From: Varroa destructor
Taxonomy: Eukaryota; Arthropoda; Arachnida; Mesostigmata; Varroidae
DNA length: 64,000 nucleotides
Assembly (NCBI RefSeq): GCF_002443255.2
Contig: NW_019211456.1
Location: 24,979,061-25,043,060 of the forward strand
Direction of reading: 5' to 3'
Made by a program: the position numbers and the translations under genes. Numbering within the stretch: position 1 is the first letter of the stretch; each line of letters starts with the position of its first letter. Below, piece after piece: positions 13,472-26,400 of this stretch. Below the pieces are notes generated by a model. That model worked only from the letters and a program-made list of their open reading frames with translations. It searched no databases and was not told where the DNA came from.

Positions 13472-16400
13472 TTAACGGTAGGGATGGTATCCAGCGTTGC
13501 GACCTCCACGGCCTTGTTTGCCATAGCTTCCGCCCTGTTGCCACTGGGCACCACCTCCTCCGTATCCGCCCTGAGGGCCACCCCAGCCACCTCCGTATCC
13601 ACCGTAACCGCCTCCGTAGTCATAACCTCCATAGCCTCCATAACTACCGTAGGCGTCATACCCTCCCCAACCCCCCTGGTTGCCATAGCCGCCACGGCCC
13701 CCGCCGCGACCACCTCCGCGTCCGCCACGACCACCGCCGCCGCCCCGCATAGCTCCATATCCACCTCCCCAACCGCCGCGGTAACCTATCCAAGACCAAG
13801 AAAAGCATCCAGTATGTTAAATACTGCAGCGACCGCAATCTGTGCTGATTGGAGAAGGCGAACTAACCAAAAGTCTTAGGTGAAAAAAGACTTGATTTCA
13901 GTCAAAACGTTTTACGCTTGAGATCATGTTATGTGCGTTGCACAGACAAAACAATGGACTTTGTCCATTGTTTTGTCTGTTGTGTTAATAAATCAACGCG
14001 AGTACTGTCCTTGTGCTATGAATTCCATACGAACAGAGCCGCTGCCGAATCTGTCAAAATCAACGCAGCACCCAGGACAATGTCGTTTTCTCTCAGCTAT
14101 TGCGAACGTACCTTGAGCAAACTTACTATCGGTCTTCGGTGTCGCTTTCTTGACATCACACTCCTTTCCGTTAATCGTTTGTTTGGGCTTCTTCACGGCT
14201 GCATCGGCTGCTGCCACCGTTTCATAGGTGACGAATATAAAGCCTCTGCGTACGTTCTTCTCTTTATCCATAGGGAGTTCAAGCGCCTCGATGTTACCGA
14301 ACTGTCCGAAGTATGTTCGGATCTCCTCCTCCGTCGTTTCCGGTGGTAAACCACCGCAGAATACCTGTTTGTCACGAAGTAAAACCCGAACGAAGTAAAA
14401 GTTTGTTAATGAGATCGCGGGAAACAAACGTTTCATTGATAAAATATCCGGATAAGTCCGAAATCTGCCAAAGAACAGCTAATAAATATATTTCAGCACA
14501 TCATTAGTGAAATTAACAGTAACAACACTGACCTTCTTGGCACCGGGTCGTGCCTTGGCCGCCTTCGGGTCGATTTGTTTACCCTTGATAGTGTGGGGAG
14601 CTGCAGCAATAGCATCCTCTAGTGCCTGCTTCGTCCCGAAGGTAATGAAGCCAAAGCCACGGGATTTTTTCGTTATAGAATCCATCTTCACTGTGCACTC
14701 CTCGATGGTGCCAAACTTCTCGAAATGGGACCGAAGATCGGCTTCGTTCGTATCGAACGAGAGGCCGCCACAGAATAGCTTCCTGCACACACACCAGGCA
14801 TCGAATGAGATGCAGAAATAAAAGTTAGACTTAAAAAATCAACACCGACTTTTCGAGTTTAGTTGCTGCGCTTATGTGTCACCATTAACACCCAACACGC
14901 ACTACCCTTTACGACAATACACGCATTCTTGCGCAACATCATAACAAAGCTCAGAAATCTGCACATATCAAAAGTGTGCTGTAAACACAGCAGGACGTCT
15001 ACGTTGTTGTATTCATTATGGTTTTAATGTGTAGCATAATCCTATGTTGACCATGGGATTGCAGTTAAGCATGAGACCCATAGCTGTTATAATACCCACA
15101 TCATGTTGCGACCTAAGGATTCAAGTCATTAAATGTTTTGTGTGTCAATATTACATGTGTCTGTATTATTCATCGTTTATCTTCGCTTGACAATACCATA
15201 CCACCGCGTACACCTTACGCGAACCAATTCTATAACCAAGAGAACAACATTAGACAAGATAAGAAGTTTTCTTAGAACGTTTGATTCCGCTTTATTACGA
15301 CAACCTGATTGAAACAAAAAAAAGGTCATTCTACAAATAACGGGTTATTAGGCTTTTGCTGAACACCGATAGGCCGATATTGATACTGACACCGACTATG
15401 ATTATTACGATAATACCTTACGGGTTTTAGGCCAAACCACAGAGAATTCGGAGAATTCGTTTCACAAGATGAACGAGAAGATTGAAGAAGTTCTGAAGAA
15501 GGTACACTGCGAGCCGGCGCAGGTAGAGAGATTCCAGGACTCGCCTGTTACGTCTGAGTTACGGCCCCAAAGCTCGTCATTCCACAAAGCTGCTTTCATT
15601 TGAGGTCAATTCAGACTGCTGTGTTCAGTTCAGTGCTGATAATCTGGTCAGGCTGCTCAGACTGCTTACAGAAGACTATGATGGAGGATGATTTCGAGAG
15701 AAAAATATGCTCAGTAGGCGGTTGTAGAGATGGTTTGAGATTCAAGCTTTGTTTTTATTGTATTCAAATTTATATTCACGACTAATAGTGGTATGGTCCA
15801 AAAATTTTCAGTTCCTTCGTCCCATCTGAGGACCGAATAACTCTGCTTTTTGTTGTTGTTGTTGTGGTTGTTTTTTCTGTCTCTTTAGCTAATAGTCCCA
15901 GATCGTATGAGCTAGACACGTCAATTTACCATATCGCTATAACTGAGAAGATATTCGAGGAAGTATTAAAGATTTTTCAAAAATCATCGGCAACGATCGA
16001 CTGATGATTAAATCTTTGATCAGTGCGGCAAAACTGGCGTGCTATCTTATGATCACTATATTGCTTCGTCAAAAACAACCCTTCTTACAACAGCCCTGAT
16101 CAGATCAGAAAAGAGACATCAACAAGCCAGCCCCCTGGCAGCGATCATTTTGGTGTCATGGTGTTTGTCGTCAACCAAGCCAACTTTACCATTGCTTAGC
16201 AGCAGCGGCAGCCGACCCGGCTCCTGGAGTCGTGGATGGATGTGGCGCCGACCGTTTTCGTCACATGGCGCGGGAAAGTCGCTTGGCGCGGGCGCGGGCG
16301 CCGCCACCTCGCAGACGGGCGCAGCGCCGCCTTGTTCGGCTCCACCTCAGTGTCAGTCGCGCTTGCTCTACCCTCCGCTAGAGCCAATACTCCGACTATG

Positions 16401-19400
16401 GTTTGCACATCGTACAATGAACGACTCAAGGTACCTTTGTTTTTCTCATGTTCTGTCTCTAACGATATGGGATCTGTTTTGCCTACGTCCAGGAATCTGT
16501 AGGTACCTCACAGCAGCTATCAGGTGACACTACTCGCTGATCGTAAGTAAGAAATGGTCACATGTTGATACAAATGGGTCACACTAACACGGAACAGGTT
16601 GAACAAAAAGCAACACATCAATAAAGATCAGCCAACAGCTCAGGTTCTCTGGTTACGTTTGTTAATGCGATCTCGCGCGTGCGGTACTAATATAGCCGAT
16701 TGTACATTTTAGCGTAGATACATGGAAGACGGAACACGGTATCAAATGATTCATTTTTGTTTACTTATATATCGGTGGATCGATGGAGAGAACAAGAATA
16801 ACCAACAAAAGTGAGGGCGTTTACGCGATGACAAAGGAGACAAGATACACGTTTAACGCTCTGGTGGTTAATTTTAATGGCTAGTTATTATTAGCACCTT
16901 TTTGTAGCTTTACTTAGGTGATCCGGCAGTATAATAGTTACAGTTGAAGACTGCTACAGTCTATATCAAACTCAAACGACGAACAGGGATTACGGTGTAC
17001 GAGTCGTTTTCAAACGGTCAAATGGCAAGAATCTGCCGCTTTTTTTTCACACTTGCTCTGACTAAATGCTGTGACCATTACCATGCTGAACAATAAAAAG
17101 AAGAACAATAGCTGATGCAGAGTTCTTTGTTGGCTATTACTTCTGAGACGTTCTTCTAGAGCAGAAAGCGCTGTCGGAAATTTCTCTTTATGGACCATCG
17201 AAATTACTGTTAGGCTACTAGTAAAAGTAGTAGTATCTGTATTATTGTTCAATGGATGGAGTTTAGTTTGGCTAGCGAGAGAGTGGGGTGTCTTGGGACC
17301 CGCGTCGATGCCTTGATGGCGTCCGGGTAGCACTCCGATGCCAGCGGTGTTGACGTCGTCCGTGGCGGCAGCATCAACTCGAGCTGAAAAAAGCACAAAT
17401 CACCCTCCTGCCCCATCTAACGCGACGCCTATGCCCTGTTGAGAAGATTCATTAAGAGAAGCGTATACGTATGACTTGCGCGGGCATGTTTACCTCTTTA
17501 ATTAACGAACCCCAATACTTTTATGTTACCCCTTATAGTCTTCCTTACATTAATTACGATAGCATTACAAAAGGGTGGTGTCGTTAAAAGTTCTTGCCTG
17601 GCTATTTGCGCACAGAGAAAATATATCCCTACGAAACATTCACAATAGACATACCATTGCCGGAACAGGCACCCGTGTTTGCAAATTTATGCTTCGCCCC
17701 ACAGTTAATCTACAGGCTGTCGCATGAAAACCTTTTCTGCACAATCTACGCAAACAACTATTAAAATATCTAGGCACCAATAGCAAGACTGATTTTGCCT
17801 AACAAGATTGTTAGTATATTTTTCTTATCCTGGCACGTATGCCGCTGATATGCTTTGTTTATCAATGTACCAACGGTAAACTGGTTTATCAGAATAAACA
17901 GTTGTACATACAACAACATTATGAATCGAAGTATACAGTTTCCACCTTTTACAAACTGCTACTATAGATGCTATTTAATTTTCTTGCAAGTTATTTTTCG
18001 AGCAGTCTGTAAAATCAGTGAGGTAAAGAATTACTCGATGTCGGAATAGCGAGCACGAAATTAGGGAGACCAATTATCCTAGACTATCGATTTAATATAT
18101 ATCTCTAATGGTAAGAGAAATGTTTATCTGATAGTTGGTCACCCGCTAAAATCTTACAGTGCAAATACAATGAATGAAATGCGCATGGTGGATAACAAAC
18201 ATCGGATGTGACTGCTCGTAAAAGGGGCCAAATAACTAATATAATTCTTTCTCGATCAACTACACATTCTCTCTCTCGCCTGTAATGTCATGGACAATAC
18301 TGTTCGAACATACACCTTCCTGAGGAAACAAATATGTATGAAACTTTCAAGTTGACTGGATTACACAATTCCTACTTGATTCGAGACCATTGAATTTACT
18401 ACTACGATTAACATTTACAAATCGACTAATCCTACCTATGGCAGCGGATATTGTATCCGTATATAATCATGGACTCTCTTACACAATTACTCGAAATAAT
18501 GAGACAAACCTCAGCTAAGTTAAGCGATCTACAATTGATAGTAGACAGCAGTCACCGAGTAGAGCGACAGATCTACGGCGGGATGTCATCCTTCGATACC
18601 CTAGTGCTTTTTCAACGTACACTTTTTTGTTAACGAAAAATTAACTAAACGAAAACTACACATAATCAGGTAATGTCATCATAGCTTTTGGCATGATTTA
18701 CGTTAGAATTTCTGTCTGCAGAGAATGTTCCGTTGAATACCATCTTAGTTTCAATAAACTGACATTGTTTCTTTAAACGAATAGATCAGACAGACCCTTT
18801 ATTCGTTCTGTACTCATGTAAAACACCACGATTTCGGAGGAAGATGCATGATTGATTAGCCATATAAAAAAAATAAAGAAACGCCGTTCGAACAGACAGC
18901 CAATATGGCGGCTGAATACCGGCTGCTATTAATAGGCCTAACGCTAAACCGAATTGTTATTTTTGCTACGTGGTGGTCTCTGCATGTGCAGAGGTGGACA
19001 CACAACTTGTGAAGATAAAAACCCACAAAATCTCAGCGATTTCACGAGAGTCGGCACGAAAATTGAAGTGAATCTATTGTGTGTCAGTTCTCTTTAGATC
19101 AATTTTTCAAGGACAATTAAGGGAGAAAACTGATGTATGCTGAAAACAAGGAAACTCGATATACAGAGGTCAAATCTTTCGATTCTTAAAGTTCCGCCCC
19201 GTTGTCTATAAAGACATGTTTTAGTGCACCGCGCTCTCGGTTTTATATTTGTAGGAAAGAAATTCTAGGTTAAATATCGCGGCGTATTGATATCAGAAAT
19301 CAAATTAGAAAACTCGCTTAAAGCCTAAAGTTGCTTCAATTATTTGTGTAAAAAGTTAACATTTAGATATACAACCACTTTTAGAGTTCACGCGGTGCAC

Positions 19401-19895
19401 CTGTGCGATTCGTTGCCGAGCGTACGCCGGCGACGCCGCCACTAGGCCCAACAGAGCGTACTACACTAGCTTTAAGCCCATCCGCTCTTTTAGCATTTAT
19501 AGGTTCTACTCAAATACCGCCACTTCAGTGCCAGAGCACGCTCCAAGATTCGTACTCAAAACAAAAAAACATTTTAGAAGACAGCAGAATGTCCAATTAA
19601 TAGTTAAAGCATGGGAAATACACGCGACTGGTTGAGTTCGCCATCCCCTTTTTTCTTAATCGAAGTATTTCCGAGACAATTCTGCTGAACGTGGCACTCA
19701 CCTTTCCTCAGCATCGGTGGCGGTCACAGTCGTTGGAGTGGTAACGGTAGCTGGCGTCGCAGGGGCAGCAGCCGGCGTCGCCGCAGCCTGGGATCCGTTG
19801 GTTTCGGTTCCATCGGTGCCATCACCATTGGTAGCCTCCATTTTGGTCTCCTCACTTGTCTCCTCCGACGCCATCTGAGCCTCGACCTCAGTCAT
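13472..19895 (-). CDS. sqd: Squid/hnRNP A/B-type RNA-binding protein (4 coding exons, 336 aa)
   Basis: Exons on the minus strand: 19895-19702, 14782-14533, 14364-14112, 13785-13472. Donors, acceptors and phases (2, 0, 1) all agree; total 1011 nt. The protein has an acidic Thr/Ala-rich head (1-65), RRM1 (about 66-148; RNP2 LFCGGL, RNP1 RGFGFITF), RRM2 (about 149-232; RNP2 VFCGGL, RNP1 RGFIFVTY) and a Gly/Tyr/Arg-rich tail (233-336) with RGG boxes that ends in HPYR. Proteins of this family bind pre-mRNA and mRNA and act in splicing, export, localisation and translational control; Drosophila Squid acts on gurken mRNA. The layout of two closely spaced RRMs followed by a Gly-rich tail, and the TYFGQFGNIE stretch in RRM2, match Squid and hnRNP A/B/D. 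The first intron is about 4.9 kb, the others 168 and 326 bp. The tail is very GC-rich, which creates long spurious open frames on the other strand. Other 5' or cassette exons are possible. Confidence 0.93.
13942..13980. repeat. Perfect 18-bp foldback with 3-nt loop in hnRNP intron 3
   Basis: ACAGACAAAACAATGGAC at 13942-13959 is followed by TTT and then its exact reverse complement at 13963-13980. It lies in the 326-bp intron between the RRM2 exon and the Gly-rich exon. In the pre-mRNA it would form a stable hairpin. Confidence 0.95.
16120..16430. promoter_or_regulatory. GC-rich CpG-dense island in hnRNP intron 1
   Basis: This stretch stands out from the AT-rich surroundings, with runs such as GGCGCGGGCGCGGGCGCC and many CpG pairs. 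It holds an E2F-type motif (TTTCCCGCGCC on the minus strand, 16277-16267). Overlapping open frames on both strands are Arg/Pro/Ala-rich and look like products of base composition. It could be an alternative promoter or first exon of the hnRNP gene, or an intronic enhancer; there is no direct proof. Confidence 0.35.
17250..17383 (-). other. Possible unassigned exon in hnRNP intron 1
   Basis: A strong acceptor (pyrimidine run ending TTTTTTCAG, cag at 17386-17384) is followed by a GC-richer open stretch beginning RVDAAATDDV and running about 45 codons before the frame becomes low quality. Its entry phase (1) does not fit the phase-2 donor of the first hnRNP coding exon, so it cannot be a simple cassette there. 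It may be part of an untranslated or alternative exon, or chance. Confidence 0.2.
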
Positions 19896-20420
19896 TTCGC
19901 CCGATTTTTAGCAGTGCTTACTACAAAGATATACTACGTTGTTACTGCTTAAGATCAAAAAGCAGCGTAGTATAGACCGTGTGATGAGCGGAGACACCTC
20001 ACGACGCTTAACACGCGTGTCAACGAAACTAGCAGTTAGTGCGGAGCGAAGCACACCGCACCGCACTCGGCGATCACAAATAGCTTCGCCAAAGAAACAC
20101 GACCAACAGTCCTCTAAGCCCGACTGCGGTAGAGCTGATAATAGAAGGACGCAACGCACTCACAGACCACTCCCTTGGCGAGTACCCAGATAGTCCCTAG
20201 GCAGATCCCTAGACACGATACAAAAACTCGCCGGCTTTTCGCCTAACTGGCTCTTTAAGCTTGCACTGATTCGTCGGCCAAGATTACGATGGGAGAGGGT
20301 CGCCGACGTCTCTCGCCCCACACTAACCACAGCTAGGGAGAAATTATCCCTTGAGGTCCGATGCGAGCTGCCTAACTGAACAAACTCTTTGTCGTCTGCT
20401 CAAGTCACTATGATATTGAG
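19896..20420 (-). promoter_or_regulatory. Probable 5' UTR and promoter region of the hnRNP gene
   Basis: Directly upstream of the start ATG at 19895-19893. The stretch is GC-richer than its surroundings, with scattered CpG, and has no long open frame of its own that makes sense as protein. I cannot place the transcription start. Confidence 0.4.
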
Positions 20421-23400
20421 ACTACTGAAAATGAGTAATGTATTATTACTTGACGCCGGCATTGTAGTGATTCTGGCCAACACCGACATTTGCATGTATT
20501 GTTGTCATTGTTATTGTTATTGTAATGCCGAGATTAAAGCGATGCACGCGCGCGAATAACCAGAAAAATGGCCGGCCTGTATGTGCCGTGAAAAATGCAT
20601 AAGCGATAACCGTCGCACAAGCACAAGCACGATTCGTAACGAATGAATTGTAGAGAGAATGTGCATTGACTCCCAAAATGGTTCGGCGGCATGATATCAG
20701 CTTGCCAAAAAAAAGGAACAGTTTTTTTGGAAAAAGAATAAAGAAGGTACTGTGTCACGGGGTACTTACGGGAGTTTCACCAAGGTATAAGGAAAGGACA
20801 TTGATGGGGCAACGCAATGGGGTCTTGTTAAGAGAAAGAACAATTTTGTTGGCAAAAATAGTGTTTTAAACGATTGCTTCAATAATCTACGTTGATTCTT
20901 TTCATTCTGATACTAGCCATCGTAATGGGTCTTGGACAAGTTTAATAGGAGCATACTGATATGCCGGCTAATGTTGTCCTTTTTATGACGAGAAATCAGT
21001 GCGTTCTATGAGTTCATATTTATTAAATTGACAATGCTGTAAAAATTGTGTTCGAACCAAATAAAAAGTATCGTAACGGTTTATGTAATCAGAAGGCAAT
21101 CTTCGTCAGACGCTTGTGAATTTTTTAATTTAATTGCTCATAAAAATACGTCTCATCATTTTTGCAACAATTAGTAAATCAACATATTGAAAACTCGCAC
21201 AATAATAATAATATGTTGTGCCAAAAAGTAGCTTGTTTCATTGACTATATTTGTATGTTATGAAATAGACAAATTTACTTTGTCTTTCCTCTTTTCAAAC
21301 AAATATTATTCCTGAAATCAGTTTATCAATTGCATCTTGAAATACCTGGATTACGCGAAAATTTAATGCTGTAAAAAAAAACCCAGCCAGTCGAAAATTT
21401 TTTATCATTGCCGGATCAAGCATTCTTTATTTCACTTACCAGAACTATACATTACGTTCGTGCTAGAATTTTCGGTAACTTACTATGAAGGCAGATGATT
21501 TGTACTGCCAATTCTTTTGCCACCGAAAGTTTCCCAGTCACGATGCCTTTATAAAAATATTGTAAAGCTGAGCTTTAACAAGCAAGTAGCTTCAAGTGCA
21601 TGCATGATGATCAGAATGAAGACTTATCCATTGAGGCTCAACTGTTCCGTTCAGAGAGAAGACGCATCAAAAGTATTGTTGACAGCGATCTCGTCATTGA
21701 ACACCAGTGGAGAACGCAGCAACACCATATAAGCAAAAAGTAAATGAAGAGAAACTTTTAGAATTTAGCTGGTGAAGCGAGGTATATGCCTAAATAGGCC
21801 AGCAAAGTTCTAAGCAACCCCTCGCCTGCTATTATGACAATGGTAAATCGAAAAAAATTTTGCTTAAATCTATAAAGATTAGTAGAGGGTTATTATTATT
21901 GTTGCTTAACTGTATTAGTTTTAGAAAGGTATGTTGTATGAATATGCTATCCCGTTGAGGCGAAGATGGAAGACTCGATGCAGCGATAGTGACACTAGTC
22001 GCTTACCACTAGACATACGCTGCAAAATCTTTAATTTATCGTATGCAATTTTCCTGATTAGCGCACAGCCTTTATTGCAGTATGCCGTTTTCAGTAATAA
22101 ATTGCATTTTTTACTGAGATCGCTGAACGCTTGTATCTTCTATGCAATTGCATGTCCGGACATCTTTGTCGTATAAAGGCCCTGTGGTGAGCATGACAGG
22201 AGTGGACCGCTTTCGGTGGGACAAGTACAGTCCGCACTAAACGTTCTTGTTCGAGACCATGATAGTCATGAATACCTCACACAATGCCCTGGTTCATCAA
22301 GCGCTCAGACATTTAGCTCAAACACAAGAGACGATTATGCTTTAAAATGTGCAGGGCATAATTTCTTTCGACTTTCTAACCACTGCATAGCTGCTTCGTC
22401 TGATTGAGGTTTGTGAGGAAATGTAGACCATCACTGACTGCCACGGCCTCAGATGCAGTTCATAGGGCGGGCCAATGTGATGGTGCGCCCTACTCCAACG
22501 AAAAATGGTACAAAGTTAAGCCCCGGGATGGTATCATGTTGTCACAAAGAGAATGCCTTGAAAAAATTACAATATCAACCAAATCATTTCGCGAACTTCA
22601 GTAAAATTTTGAAATCCACTTCTCGACATAGGTAATATTAAGTAGGGAGATGTTGTAGCAAGTCGCATAGGTCAGAATTGGATTCGGCTCGAAGCAGACA
22701 ATGTCACGTATGTTCTGAATGTTCCGTTCTTCTCACTGCATTTTAGAAAGGTCGAGATCTGTAAGCTCGAGGATCTCAGTATCTGTAAGCGTAAAACTTT
22801 TCTACAAATGCAACTTGCCCTGTCGTAGCAAACTGCTCTACCGAAGCACAAACTGTCATAGACGACTCTTACCGTCCGCTATTTACAACTCGTAAAGCAA
22901 ATCGACTGAACGTATCGGCGCAACCTGAATGTATTTCTAGAAACCACTTTTTTGGTTAGGTAAACAACATGGTCTATTCAGGTTCTAGCTCATATAGGCC
23001 GGCCAATTTCTGCTCCACTTAAGATGTCCATTATCACTCGAGAGATCATGTGAGATCACCCGGCAATGTACAAAGTGCCTAGGTGAAGCTAACCTGCGTC
23101 TTCACACGCTTACAATTGCTTGTGGATGATGCATAGCTATCGAGCAACGACGTATCTGTTCGTGCGTGTTTATTATGGAAACCTCAGACAAGTCACCCTA
23201 GCAAAACCCATCCTGGCAGGAAATTTTGGTGAAAACAAAACCTTTGTGCCATACTAAGCAGATCGATTCTGGTAACTTGCTCACGCAATGCAACAATGCA
23301 AAACACTGCAAAAAAAAAGCTGAAGTACCGTTTAAATTCCTTTATGCTATACAAAGATTTTACGGGACCCCTTTGCTGATGGCTGCGCTTTTAAAGATCT

Positions 23401-26400
23401 GTTAGCTCAAAAAAGTAATAGAAACTAAAGAATTTAGATATGATGATTTGACATATAAATAGGTAACCATCTAAATACTTCTAGAGCGCTAGTCCTGACG
23501 TCTATCTCACTTCTTGGTCGTTGCTTTATTCGAAAACGTTTCGTGTGTCTTTCACTTCAAACGTTTTGCACTTGTTCCTTTTGCCCCAAATTATTGATAA
23601 ATACTGCATGAAAAACAAGTCACTGATGCCATATATATAGTGTTTGTAAATTAAATTCTATTTATCGCAAACGATATATACACAAGCGTTAGTATTAACG
23701 CACTGATCAAAAAGTTATGCTAATGCCGCTACTCACGATTCTCCGCAAACGGTTTCAGGCCAACCAACAACTCCCTGTTAACTAGCGCCTACAGTTTCAA
23801 CAAACATTTCCCCTCTACAAAGAGAGTCACTGCTAAAATCAAACAACAATTATCTAATAGAATTTCTCAAAAACATCGAGATCAGCATTTCTGTGTCGCT
23901 TGTGAGCTTGTTGAGATGCTTCGGGTTATTGTGTTGCTCAAACTGCAAATTCGCATATTATTTGCACTAGATTTTTACCAGATTTGATAATACTTATTAT
24001 TTCTAGTGCACAAACTTATTTGAAACTTAATTTAGCATAGCCACCAGATATATTGCAACAGTAAATTCGTATTTGAGATCTGCGCTCGTTTGTTTGGTTC
24101 TATTGTCGGACAATGTTGTGCCATCTATTGCGCGTGTTAGCACGCTTCCTCCGGTCTTCAACTATCGCTTATCCGTTTATTTCTCGGTATTCTATGCCAT
24201 TTGCTAAACTAAGGATAATGCACGCTCCCCACTGTGAAGCATTGATCGACACCGTAAATGTATCTGCATGCTACATTTCCCGCTGCTATAGGGGTACGCA
24301 TTGTGGTGGTTTTATAAAACTAGGAATATACATGTTTTTGCCAAATGTAGCCAATTTCTGTTACAATGCTCAATATGTATTTTGAAAAAATTAACTTGAA
24401 GTGTAAGTAAAGTTGCCTTCTCCGTCTCTCTGTTCAATGCCTTTCCGCAGCGCTACCTTTTGGGGGGTAGCACCACTATTCAGCACACATTGCTAAGTTC
24501 CTTGCTGACATATGTTGTTAACAATGCAGCAGTCAACTAATGGCGTAACTTTATGCTTTCTTCCGGCCGGTCTGACTGGATCTTCTGTTTTCTTAACTAC
24601 TCGTGCTTTAATGTTTCAATGGTCGCTTGTGGAAACTGCATAGAGAAAATGCTTATAAAGGTCTGTCCGGACGGCACGAGGCACTTTTTTCACAAAGAAA
24701 TTGCGATAATCAATAGGACCCGATTAAAGTAGAAGCCATTTGATTGAACTACAAGCCATATTCGTTTCTTTTGTCACTTCTGATTACGAGCCATCTTATC
24801 TCGTATTACATATAAGTATGTACTATAAGTCTATTTGAAGGACGTTTCCGACAAACTATGGAACGGGTTAAATGTACTTGAATAACGCTTACACCATATA
24901 AAAGAGGAGAATGATACTGCTACATGTTAAATGTACTAATCTTTATTGTTTGTACGTTCTAAGTACCACTATGAGAGCTTCTTTCAAGGGTTGTGTACTT
25001 GTGACCTGTATATTACCATACCTGATTTCGGTAAAAGTTTTAAAAGCCTACATAGAACAGCCAGTCTGTTTCCCGCTTCCTGATTCTAACAAACAACATG
25101 CGAAGATCGTAGCAACGCGGTAACTTATTAGGCACACCAAAGTTTATCTAAGGCAACCTGAGAACTTTAACAATAATGAACCTCACTCATATATCTATTT
25201 CGTTTGAAAACGTCTACTAAACTTGACTTACAATTCAAAACTTCCGAAAATTATATTTCGTTGGTGAGTTGTGCTGACTTATAGGTGTACTTCATTTAAG
25301 TCTCTACTTTGGTTTAGAGGGCATCTTTATATTTGAAATATTCCCTGTTCGGACCCGGCGTCAGCATGTATTTCACTTATCACTGTAATGATCATATCAC
25401 TGATAGCAACCTTCGGCATCTTAGTGGCACCCTTTCTCATTTTGAGGTGTTTACAAAAACCCCACTGCCTGAGGTCTATTGCTATTCACGAATAAAGAGT
25501 ATCTTACTATCTATGGTGTTGCAATTCGGTTGGCATTTATCTATACATGCTCTGACAAAAGATAAAACGGCATCAAGTAATATCAATTTTGATATACGAT
25601 CCGCGATTTGTCAAATAGTCTCGACCCATTTTACAATGACCAACTCTTAGTTCGGTAAATTTCACGATTAGGGAATGAAACCCGAATAATCACTAGATGT
25701 CAGTGTTTACAGTATTGCCAGTCAATTGTTAACTAATTTCCAGGTATGTATTGGACTTTTACGCTATGAACCTTGTTTCTGCTACATGATAATATGCCCA
25801 CATTTGAATCACTGGCAATGTCGACGATCGGAACCTAAAATGACGCTTATTTGTGTAATTTCGAAATAGGTTACTGGCCCAATTTTGTGTACCCTTCTGT
25901 TGCGCCAGTATTTTTCGCCATCGCGCTGATAATGCACAAGCCTAATGCTTCTTATTGATGATTCAATCATAGAAGAAATTTACGTTATAAAAAAAATTAT
26001 TTGTGTGTGCTCTTTGCTACCTATGTGATTGCTCTAGGATGTTTTAAATGAAAGAAAATGCAAACATTGGCTCACGGTGCGTAATGTGTTGAGAATGAAG
26101 ACACTGCATGAGACAATCAAAAATTACGTTAATTATAATTATATATTAAGTTAACGTTCTAGTAAAATAACCAGATGTGTCGAGCGCCTTTTCTGCTATC
26201 CCCGTCACTAGAACATTGTCGTCGTTCCTCCGCTCTCCGTTCTTCAATTCATCGTGTTTGTATCAGTAGGTGTCCTTACCTTTGATGTGTTGTGTTGTGT
26301 TTCACTGCGACCAGCGGCTTCGACACCGGTCGCATTGACAAAGATGTTCATACTGCTGCACAGATATAAAAATCGGAATTTGAATCTGGGCTTATAAAGA

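Noticed and set aside
13484..13879. 131-codon Ala/Ser/Thr-rich open frame on the plus strand
   Set aside because: It is the antisense of the Gly-rich hnRNP exon; long open frames opposite GC-rich glycine repeats are expected.
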